Below are positions 55,297 to 64,000 of a stretch of DNA of 64,000 bases, one piece after another (position 1 is the stretch's first letter; each line of letters begins with the position of its first letter). The DNA is taken from the NCBI GenBank assembly GCA_947650365.1, contig CANTAL010000667.1, forward strand, positions 1-64,000. The letters are read 5' to 3'. This DNA comes from Chamaelirium japonicum (lineage: Eukaryota > Streptophyta > Magnoliopsida > Liliales > Melanthiaceae). The position numbers were made by a program, and so were the translations under genes. The notes beneath the pieces were generated by a model that made no database searches, was not told where the DNA came from, and was given only the letters and a program-made list of their open reading frames with translations.

Positions 55297-57118
55297 GGGT
55301 GACCGCGAAAGTCACCGAATGGGTCCGGTCCGTCTTTTCCTGATCTTTGTCCCATATGAAAAAAAAAAAAAGGCGTGGGAGGACGTTGCAGATGTCCGGG
55401 ACGGACACGACTTCTTCTAACGCTAGAAGACCACAGGAAGACACCCGGGACATGAGCATGTCGTGAAAGACGCACACGGGGCGGGCGTGCTTCGACCGTG
55501 TCTCCGGGGCACAGTTTAATGTAGATATCATGAACGCGAGGTGCAGGATACCAGGCCGATAAACCCGGGCAAGCACTTCCCTAATGTGCCGATCGCTAGT
55601 GCATCCAGGGCCCCGGCGCCCAGCTCCGCTGGAGAGGCCGTCACTGATCTGAGAAGTGCGTCTTCGGTTCGGATAGACTGATTCTGCGAACGCCTAGCCC
55701 CAGGAATCAATAAGAAAAAAAGTGCTAAGTTTCATTTAAGATCAGTGAATAAACCGAAAGAAGAGACGTTTCTCGCTCGGCGCCGCACTATGCTCCGCTT
55801 CAACAAATGAGAGTTTTCGGTGGAACCGGTGAACCACGCGAGCTGGTTAGATGCGTGGGACAGAGGGCTCGTAGTACCTGATAGCGCAGCTATGCAGTGG
55901 AAGGGAAGGAGCCTACCCCCTTCTTTCTTTTTGATTCTGTGACAAAAAAGCACAGTACAAAGAGATTGGACTCTCGGATGAGACTAAGCAGCTACCGTTC
56001 CGACGCGCCCCTGACCCTATCTTGATTAAGACCTAAAATCCTCTCTAAAGTGGAGCCTAGTTGAAGCTGTCATTTAAATCATAGAATAGAATAAAAACAA
56101 ACACTTTTAGGGATATAGATGGTACTCAGTAAATAGAGTTGTAGATTCGTAGAAGAGGATCAGAGTACGCGCGCTACAAAACGCAGCCAGCCAGTTCTTT
56201 TTAGTGGAAAGAAGATAGTACTTGAGTACTGACCCCTCCGGGGCCCCCGCTTGCTTTGGCGCGCCCCTGTTAGAGTATTGCCTTTTCAGCCTACGCTTGC
56301 TGCTTGCAGCATGGATTCTTTAGATCTAAGAATCCATGCTTCCCCCGCCCCGGAGCGAGACTCTATCCAGATCTCAAAGAATAACGAGCTAGGCGGCCGG
56401 CGGGCAAAGAAAGGCGGCGGGCCGGCCGGTCGGGGCCTTGGCGATACGTTCTTCTTTCGAAGCGTTTTGCCAATAGAGCGAGGGCATCCTTCTGGGGTGG
56501 GGCGTTTACTTTAAAATGACAACCGCCTGTTCCTGCAGCGGGGCGTTGCACGAAACCAAACCGCCCCCCGCCCGATGAAGTACCAGTTGCTTCGCTGGTA
56601 GGCCCACTTAGGTTAGGGGGGCATTGTCCCTCAGTTCTTACCAACCTCAGGTGTGTAATCGACATCTAGCTTATTATCGGTAGAAGTTTCATGCAAGCCT
56701 GACCTCAGCTGTCCATTTCTTATTCATTCAGGGCGCCCCTAGTGGATTTGGCGGTGCTCCTTTCTCAACCAGAACAACTCTGAACGTTAGGGAAGATAAG
56801 GAAGACCACCTGAGCGAACCGACCGAAGGGACTTTGACTTTCTTTATCCGAACCGAACGTTAGCGGCTTAAGCTAAGCCTATCACGAGCAGCGTCGCTGC
56901 TTGATCGGCGGGGAGGAGCATCTCCAAGTATGGGGCAAAGGATCAAGCGCTTTTACTTTGTCCCCCGGGATCCACCACAGGTTGGTTTGAGAGCCGTGTG
57001 ATGGGTGACTATCCAGCACGGTTCGGAGAGCACTTGTATGTAGTCTGCGCTGGTGAATGGAAGCCCCCGCCGCAAAAAGAAGCGGCTCTTCCCACGGCTC
57101 CGTCACCATTGACTCTAT
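55297..57118 (+). other. rps3 intron, group II
   Basis: An 1822-base intron begins GGGTGACCGCGAAAGTCACC and ends CTAT. Domain V is at 56991-57024 (GAGCCGTGTGATGGGTGACT, then CAGCACGGTTC). The 5' end, the block at 55816-55878 and domain V are similar to nad7 intron 2 in this window. No maturase is encoded. Confidence 0.9.
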
Positions 57119-58722
57119 TTATTATTATGGTAAATCCGTGTATCAAGATGTCAATCTGAGATCTTATTTCGGTTCGATACGTCCACCTACGATACTCACC
57201 TTTGGCTTTCGTCTTGGTAGGTGTATTATTCTACATTTTCCCAAAAGGACATTCATTCATTCTTTCTTCCCCGTCGACCACTACGACTGAAACGACGCGA
57301 CAAATCAAGACCCGGAAAGGAGAAGGGCCGGTGGTGGGCATTTGGGAAAGTCGGGCCGATCGGGTGTCTTCATTCAAGCGAGGGTACAGAGGAAGAACGA
57401 AACGAAGTGAGAGGCCGGGGGGCAGGGAAAAGAGTCGAGTCGATCAGGCTCGACGACCGGAAGAAGCAAAACGAAATCCGGATTTGGCCGAAAAAGATGC
57501 AACGCTATGGATACCATGACCGATCACCATCGAGAAAGAAGAATTTTTCTAAATCACTTCGGGCCAGCGGGGCCTTCAAGCATCCGAATACGCCGGGGTT
57601 GTAAATGACATAGCGTTCCTGATAGAAAATGACGACTCCTCCAGAAAAACGAAGTATTCAAGTTCTTTTTACCAAAGAAGTCCCGCTCTGACGGCCCTAC
57701 GAGTCATCTACTAAAAAGGACCCTCCCTGCTGTGCGCCCCTCCTTGAATTATTCGGTCATGCAATACTTATTGAATAAAAAGAACAAAATGCATTTCGAC
57801 CCCGTCGTAGTTCTCAATCATTTCGTGGCACCGGGCGTGGCTGAACCATCTACGATGGGGGGAGTGAAGGAAGGAAGCTTAGATAAGAGAATACGCTCTC
57901 GCATCGCTTTTTTTGTAGAAAGCTCGACCAGCGAGAAAAAGTGTTGTTTCCCAAGCCAAAAAGAGGTTGATCCACTTCATTCGCTTGGCGAATGATCTTC
58001 GCTTCGCGGGAACAAAAAAAACAACCATCTCGCTCTTTCCTTTCTTCGGTGCTACCTTTTTCTTTCCAAGGGATGGGGTGTATAATAACCTATTTTTTGA
58101 GTATGCCCGGGAACAACTCCTAGGTCAATTAAGGATCAAATGTTGGAACCTCATGGGTAAGGATAAGGTAATGGAATTGATAGAGAAATTCATAGACCTA
58201 GGTGGGATAGGAGAATTGATAAAGGGAATAGAGATGATGATAGAGATCATACTGAGAAACAGAAGAATTCCGTACGGGTACAACTCTTATTTGAACGAAG
58301 TGCAAAAAATGCGATCTTTTTTGTCTAATAGAACAAACACTAATACCTTAATTGAGTCGGTAAAGATCAAATCTGTTTATCAAAGTGCTTCTCTGATTGC
58401 TCAAGACATCTCTTTTCAACCGAGGAACAAGAAAATCTCATTTCGTTCCATTTTTAGTAAAATAGTGAAGGATATTCCAATCATAATGCCAAAAGGGGTG
58501 GAGGGATACGTATTTGTTGTTCAGGTCGATCAGGAGGTGCGGAAATAGCTAGAACTGAATGCGGAAAGTATGGAAAAACATCTCCGTAATGTATTTCACC
58601 ATAAAATCGATTATGCTCCTGCGGAAGTATCTACTCGTTACGGAATTTCAGGTGTCAAAGTGCGGATCTCATATAGTCAAAATAAGAAGGGACGTGCTAT
58701 ATCCGAAACGTACGAAATATAG
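57119..58722 (+). pseudogene. rps3: rps3 exon 2, several frameshifts
   Basis: The exon starts T TAT TAT TAT GGT in phase with exon 1 and runs to the family end [10 protein letters not shown] and TAG at 58720-58722. Landmarks are [55 protein letters not shown] and [20 protein letters not shown]. Compared with the family text the frame changes at least six times, near 57262, 57587, 57650, 57950, 58505 and 58587. Most look like single-base losses in short runs; the last is one extra base. The total length stays near that of a normal exon. The sum of changes makes it a likely pseudogene unless the assembly is at fault. Confidence 0.9.
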
Positions 58723-59127
58723 TAAATATAGTAAAGGCAGATGTAGTAGGGGTCGCGAACCGGACGGTACACAACTTGGTTTTGGAAGATTGGCACCAAA
58801 AGTTGTAGAGCTGGTCGTCTTTCATATCGAGCCATTGAAGCAGCGCGTCGGGCTACAATCGGACACTTCCATCGTGCTATGAGCGGACAATTCCGAAGAA
58901 ATGGTAAGATATGGGTAAGAGTTCTCGCAGATCTTCCTATTACGGGGAAACCCACAGAAGTTAGAATGGGAAGAGGAAAAGGAAATCCTACGGGTTGGAT
59001 TGCTCGTGTGTCCACGGGACCAAATCCCATTTGAAATGGATGGTGTGAGTTTGTCAAATGCTCGACAAGCGCTACATTAGCGGCGCATAAACCATGTTCG
59101 TCAACCAAGTTTGTTCAGTGGTCGTAA
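58559..59127 (+). pseudogene. rpl16: rpl16 (ribosomal protein L16), three frameshifts
   Basis: L16 belongs to the large subunit at the A-site tRNA elbow. The frame beginning ATG CGG AAA at 58559 overlaps the end of rps3 in another frame, as in other angiosperms. The shorter, widely used reading would begin at [15 protein letters not shown]. The text SRGREPDGTQLGFGR is clear, then one A is missing near 58790 (AGATTGGC for AGATATGGC). The rest continues as SCRAGRLSYRAIEAARRATI, NGKIWVRVLADLPITGKPTE and GRGKGNPTGWIARVSTG. Further changes lie near 59020 (one extra C) and 59071 (one missing G). The ancestral end QWS-TAA is at 59119-59127. It is likely a pseudogene, as for its neighbours. Confidence 0.88.
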
Positions 59128-60888
59128 CGTAATTGGTTAGTGGGGAGGGCCGGGACTCAAAAGAATTTGGCGATGTTCCTGAACGACGGAAGTGGAAAGA
59201 CAACTCGAGGGATATACTCCTTTTTATTTGTAATCGCCGAAATTGTACGACGAACCTTCTTGTTCCAGGCGTACGACCCTGAGACGTGACGGTGTCACTT
59301 TACCGGCCGGAAAAGTGACATAAGTCAAGTAAGAATAAGAAAGAGAAGAGCTAAGATTCAGGAAAGGATGACCTTAGGTTAGGGTATTTGTTCCATTTTT
59401 GAAACGGGAGTCGTTTTTTTTCATAAAAAAAACTTTCCTTTGAAGGAGACTGACCTTTTTCGCCTATCCAAAACGGTCGATCCAGAGCTCTCGTTGTCTT
59501 CCCACTTTGTTGAATGAATTCGATCTATCGATCTAACAGAGTGCTTTCTGCCAAAGCAAAGAGAGCTATAGGCCAGCCCCTGGCGATAAGAGAGTCGAAA
59601 ACTTCTCACATGAAAAGAGGTAGGAGGAATCCATGGTAATCTTCAGCGGTACTATCTTGATTAGATAGCGAGGTAGTGAGAGAGGACTCACTCAACAGAG
59701 GTCTCAGTTCCTTAAGGTAAGGCTGAATCAAAAGGGTAACCTCTTCGCGCAAGGGTTGGGATAAAGGCTGGTGAATGTGCTTCTTTCATCGAATTATTCA
59801 ACCAACTTTCACCGGTCGCGAGATAAAAGACCTTGAACTGCCTCCTTACGAAGTGGTCCTTCATCTCTCTATAACTAGCCGTATAATTCAGTTCAGGTGG
59901 ACTGTAAATATTCCTTCCCGCTATCAGAAAGGAGCAAAGAAGAGGACTGGTAACCAAACACTGCTTAGGCGTATAGAGCGTTAACCACCTAATCACGAAA
60001 GAACGAAGCGCTCTTTATCCGATTCCGATGCCGCTGATGACAGCATCCCCTGGTCTGGTGGACGACTTTGTGTAGAATCTTTGATCTCTTTTAGCGTCTT
60101 GATACTGACTTAGATTTGACTGAACCAAGTGGACACTTTTAGCTTACAGTCACTGCTTCCCTCTCTACTGCGAGCCCTGACATCGCTTACAGCTCACTGC
60201 CTGGGCCTGGCCGGGACTATCTTGTTTGCCTGCCTGACTTTGACTTCCTGCTGGTCCTCATTATCGCTCCTGCTAAAGCCGATTCAAACCTGTGTTCACC
60301 GTAAAGAGTAGTAGTAGTGGAACAGTCAATTAAGAGTCTGATTGCCGCTTTCATGCTCTTGTTTACCTCGCTGCTGCTTACTTGACAGCTGCTTTTCACC
60401 GACTGCTAGCTAGTCAACGAAAGCCAGGATTATGAACTTGCTGTTCCTTACTCCTTTTGGTTGGACCAGCAGGACTATGGCTACTCTTTGCTATTACTGA
60501 CCTGTGGCTGGTCAATCCAAAACGAGATTTTCGGCTGACTGTTCGGGCTATCGCTTGCTCTCATTGAGGGTCTTAGTCCGTGTCCGTCCCGAGCTGTAAC
60601 ATTTGGTCCGACATTCAAGCGGGATATAGCCCTTGATCGGAAATGCTGACTACATAGCTAAACAATCAAAATTCACAATGATCGCCGCTACCAAAAGAGT
60701 TGCCCTGCCTACTGTCTTTATCGGTGAATCGCTTTCAGTCTCTCTTTTGCTTGCCTAGGAGCTCTCCTGATAAAAAATAGTAGCTCTTCCGCAGAAAAAT
60801 TTCCTTATAGCGAGGCGAGTCCTGAACTCTTGAACTAAAGTAAGGGGACGAACTCCTTGCGGACCGACCAACTGATGACTACGAACCT
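59128..60888. other. Gene-free sequence downstream of the ribosomal cluster
   Basis: No gene is recognised. Open frames are under 100 codons. The 60.1-60.7 kb part has varied short words (CTGACTTTGACTTCC, GACTGCTAGCTAG, GGTGAATCGC) like those at 26.6-28.5 kb. Confidence 0.5.
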
Positions 60889-61125
60889 GTGCGGACTGAC
60901 TTTCCCGATGAACAGATCCTTTTCGCTGCAGAAGATCCGCCCACCAATGAAGTGTGGACTTTGTACTTAGATGGCGCCCAACACTGCCACGATGCGGGAA
61001 TCTCCGTCGTTCTCCAGTCACCTGAGGGAGTGCGAATTCCTAAGGCATTCCAACTCCAGTTCCCGGCTACCAATAACGTCACCGAGTACGAGGCTTTCGT
61101 TGCGGGTCTGAGAGCCGCTCTTTAG
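60889..61125 (+). mobile_element. Gypsy RNase H fragment, Tat-like, broken
   Basis: The + strand reads VWTLYLDGAQHCHDAGISVV and LQFPATNNVTEYEAFVAGLR. This is the start of the same type of RNase H as in the minus-strand element at 33.5-34.0 kb, but clearly diverged from it. It is a short relic lying about 110 bases before the inverted-repeat arm. Confidence 0.85.
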
Positions 61126-61238
61126 GGTCAAGCATCTTAGAGTAATAGGAGATTCGTATATCTGAGAAAGAATCTTCAATCCAGCTACTGGTTTCCCTTA
61201 AGCAAAACCATGTCATTACCTACTTTCCTTTTTGAATC

Positions 61239-62116
61239 GTCAGACCCTGTAAAAAAGTCAGTCCACTGGCCTCTCTGATAAGGGAAACCGAATCACGCCA
61301 ACGTTATGGAAGTTCCTGTGTCGAATTTCACGTACTGAAAGGCAGGCCTTTTTCATTTGCTTTTTTATAGACCTTAGAAAAGCGTACGTAGTGATATCCT
61401 CAAGCAGGTAATGTTTCTTAGCAGATGGGTTGACCGGCCTCGCAGGCCCCGCAGGACCGTTATTGCGTGCTCATTGGGTCCACTGTTCCTCAATGCCAGT
61501 ACCTTACTCTCAGAGCGCTTTACCACATCTTTCTATTATAAGAAATTAGTGAAAAGTGTTTAGAAAGCATTTGCTCTTCGTAGCGCTCTCACTCATCAGT
61601 CGCTTCTGACATTCATTCCATTTTGCTTTTCTTCGTTACTTGACTGAGCATAGCGGGCTCCGCGCCCTGGCTTGACTTCCTAAAGCCCTACTTACTAATA
61701 AGGGCGGGGAGTGCCGCCCGGGCTGGGAAGTGTGGTCCGGGAGCAGGAGGAGCATCACTTCCTTTGTTGTTCCTTGACTCACTCCCTGCATATCTCGTTT
61801 CGGGGCCTCCTGATCGAGGTCACGAAGTTGCAGTCTCGTTGGTTCTTTCAGTCGGTACCGCGCTTTTCCGCTGAGTGAAGGGACCGGGGCCCTCCATGGT
61901 TCAATCCTTCCTTCTTCAACTGAGCTATGTCAAGCACTTTCGTCTTATGGCCCATCTTACTTTATTTTAGCGCTTTATAGCTTCCCCCTTCATTGTTTCT
62001 TTTTTCTATTACCTATGCGCCCATCCTCCATCTGTGCCCGCCGTCGCCCTAGCTCTAGATGTTTTCTTTCTCTAAGGCGCTGTCTGATATGGTAGGATAG
62101 ATTATAATGTATTAGA
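61239..62116 (-). repeat. 0.88 kb inverted repeat, arm 2
   Basis: This is the reverse complement of 14382-15258, nearly identical over about 878 bases. Its left end (GTCAGACCCTGTAAAAAAGT) and right end (ATTATAATGTATTAGA) coincide with the ends of the other arm. It separates the gypsy RNase H relic from the nad1 intron remnant. Confidence 0.95.
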
Positions 62117-62746
62117 TGGTAGCTGTCTTCTTTCTCCTGTATCCCATTAGCATCCACCCTCCAATAGGAGTAGCATCTTGTGTTGGCAGTTATCTACCGA
62201 TTGTTGCTCACTCATCGTTGACTCAACATCACTTTACGAAATTCCTAATTCCTCTGTCCCCTCTCGCGTCTAACTCTAGTGTATAGTGTCTAGTCTGTCT
62301 AAGATTGTCTGCTAGTCTATCTTAAGATAGTCTGCTTTGTCTTATATGTATTTTCTCTCCTTCCTCCTACTTGAAGGTAATAAGCTAGAACAGGTAAGAA
62401 TGTATTCTATCTGTCTGCTAGGCGCATGAAGGTAAATGTATTTCATTTCCGCTTGTTGAAAGAGTCTTCTACCTAGGAGAGAAGAAGAGCAGCAACCGAT
62501 AACAAGAACCGATGCACTTATCCGCTGTAGTTTCTGTCCTTTACTTGCTTAGGTTACTTCCTCCTAGTAGCTAGGTAGCTAGGCGAACTGGTTCTTTGTG
62601 GCTTTCCCCGTTTTCAATCCTTTAGGCCAGATTCCGGGACGGAGCCGTATGACGCGAGAGTCTCACGTACGGTTCCTTTGAGAAGGGTGTGATACCACCA
62701 CCTATCAGGCCCGACGAGCGGTCCACGGAGCTGCATCCCTACTCAC
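62117..62746 (+). other. 3' part of a group II intron before nad1 exon 5
   Basis: The last part is clearly a group II intron end: domain V at 62642-62675 (GAGCCGTATGACGCGAGAGT, then CTCACGTACGGTTC), a domain VI region, and an AC end before the exon. In most plants this intron (nad1 intron 4) holds matR, but no matR text is present here. Upstream of about 62.6 kb nothing is recognisable. It is either the 3' half of a trans-spliced intron or a relic. Confidence 0.75.
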
Positions 62747-63005
62747 CCGGTCCATGCACATCGCTCTCTCCAGGAGGTTGGCCGCCTATCCTAGATCTTC
62801 CCATTTCAAAGAAGATCCCGGGCTCGATCCGGTTTAGTATCAAGGTGATTCTTTTTCCGTTCCTATATATATGGGTCCGTGCAGCATTTCACGATATCGT
62901 TATGATCAATTAATGGGACCTGGCCGGAAAGTGTTCTTGCCTCTATCATTAGCTCGGGTAGTCCCCGTTTCTGGTGTTTCAGTCACCTTTCGATGGCTCC
63001 CTTAA
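62747..63005 (+). pseudogene. nad1: nad1 exon 5 (NADH dehydrogenase subunit 1, C-terminal part)
   Basis: ND1 is a membrane-arm subunit of complex I at the quinone channel. The text [20 protein letters not shown] and LYIWVRAA, then [20 protein letters not shown] and [19 protein letters not shown], is the last exon of plant nad1. Unedited C positions are evident (P, S and R for L, F and W). One C is missing in GCATTTCACGATATC (about 62889), which shifts the frame at AAF|PRYRYD; the rest continues in the original frame to TAA at 63003-63005. The exon length is close to the 259 bases I recall, and the start is uncertain by one base. No other nad1 exon is in the window. Confidence 0.85.
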
Positions 63006-64000
63006 TGTATGTGCCAGGAAGAAGAAGCGGGCTACTCCCCGAAAATGCCCCGCCCCGTTGTTCGTTTGTCGTTGGGGATTCATTGCTCGTTCTGCGATTC
63101 TCAGTAACGTGGCCAGCCTAATTTATAGAATAGGGCTGCGGGCAGGAGGGCTTTGTTTGTGCAATGTTGCTCGCAACACCCTCTCCTCTGGCGAACCTGC
63201 GATCGCCGTCTCTAACTGAATGCTCAACTGAGGTCACTTTTGGGGTCAACTCCAGCTCCTGGGTCTGGATCAGGTACTTAGTTGTTCCTTCATAAGCTCT
63301 TTGTTCTTCCCGTGAAAGAATCACGAGTCGAAAGGCTGTGCTAGGCTTTCCGGATTAGGTGATGCTAGCTAAAAGGTTTTGAATTAGTCCCCGGTAAAGA
63401 AAGGAAGCGAAGCGTAGGCTCGGCTCGAACTTTCAAATAGTCTAAGCTGGGGAAGCAGGAGGTGAACCTTAAGGCTGATTTCAGTGAGGCTCGTTCCTGA
63501 ACTTGAAAAAGGAAGAGTGAGGCTCATCTCACTCCGCTCACCTTGTTGCAGTTTGTTTTATTAGGGTTAAGGAAGGGGCGATAGAGAAGTAGTCCTCTTA
63601 GTTGAAGAGTAGTAAGCAGCGCAGCTAGTTGGGACTTCTTCTTTTTATTATAAATAATAAGGGTAGAAATGAAAGACCTCTATAGGGTAGGACCTTACCT
63701 GGTCAATGCGTGTTAAAAGCCCTTCGTTTAGGCCTTGCACGAGCGTTGCAAGACGAGGTTAACGACCTAGCCTTATCGAGAGGGAAGGAAGCTTGAAATG
63801 AAAGAGGGACTGGTCGAATCGAACGACCACGCTGGGGAAGCGTGAAGGAAAGTCTGGTCAAGTAATCTAAGGTTACTAGGAAAGAAAAGCGTTGGAAGTG
63901 TGGAGGAGATGTCCCTAAGGCTTATTCTTCCTCTTGGTAGGGAGCGCCCTTCACGTGTAGTGGTAGGGCTTACTTCACACTAAGAAAGGAAATGAGCAAG
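63006..64000. other. Gene-free sequence at the window end
   Basis: No gene is recognised. A minus-strand frame at 63118-63324 (LSREEQRAYEGTTKYLIQTQ) has a faint retroelement flavour but could not be assigned. Confidence 0.5.

Noticed and set aside
63790-63870. Possible tRNA around GGTCGAATCGAACGACC
   Set aside because: It is a local palindrome only; no anticodon arm or acceptor stem of tRNA form is present.

Overview
This window looks like flowering-plant mitochondrial DNA, possibly from a monocot. The evidence is a complete nad7 in five exons with four group II introns, whose genomic codons carry many unedited C positions; a plant-type trnE(UUC); an rpl2-rps19-rps3-rpl16 cluster with the plant mitochondrial rpl2 and rps3 introns; a 5' piece of atp4 and the last exon of nad1. 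Long stretches have no recognisable genes, and fragments of nuclear retroelements and a linear-plasmid-type RNA polymerase are scattered through them. The rpl2 coding text reads like monocot rpl2, but this is from memory and is not a firm placement.

Layout. 1-5.8 kb: no gene seen, one hexamer microsatellite. 5.86 kb: trnE. 7.57-14.2 kb: nad7 on the + strand, apparently intact. 14.4-15.3 kb: one arm of a ~0.88 kb inverted repeat whose partner is at 61.2-62.1 kb. 16.1-19.3 kb, minus strand: a Ty1/copia reverse-transcriptase fragment, then a broken phage-type RNA polymerase of the mitochondrial linear-plasmid kind in an AT-rich block. 19.5-25.8 kb: unassigned. 25.8-26.1 kb: a LINE ORF1-type (DUF4283) fragment. 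26.6-28.5 kb: unassigned sequence built from recurring short words. 32.7-39.0 kb: a degraded Ty3/gypsy element of Tat type on the minus strand. 41.4 kb, 45.7-47.0 kb and 60.9-61.1 kb: further gypsy fragments. 48.6-48.9 kb: truncated atp4. 49.5 kb: an orphan group II intron domain V. 51.6-59.1 kb: rpl2-rps19-rps3-rpl16 on the + strand. 62.1-63.0 kb: the 3' end of a nad1 intron and nad1 exon 5.

Two points stand out. First, nad7 reads through 1185 coding bases and four splice junctions without an indel, whereas every gene of the ribosomal cluster carries single-base indels (rpl2 two, rps19 one, rps3 at least six, rpl16 three). This suggests relic genes whose function has moved to the nucleus, unless the assembly is poor in this region. 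Second, rpl2 exon 1 contains two in-frame insertions (165 and 120 bases) sharing an identical 59-base core. A 32-base part of the second insertion recurs inverted in the rpl2 intron, and an 18-base piece recurs there directly. This looks like a small dispersed repeat family able to enter a protein gene in frame.

The 0.88 kb inverted repeat could let recombination flip the ~46 kb between its arms, which holds the ribosomal cluster. All comparisons with known proteins and introns are from memory of the families; no database search was possible.
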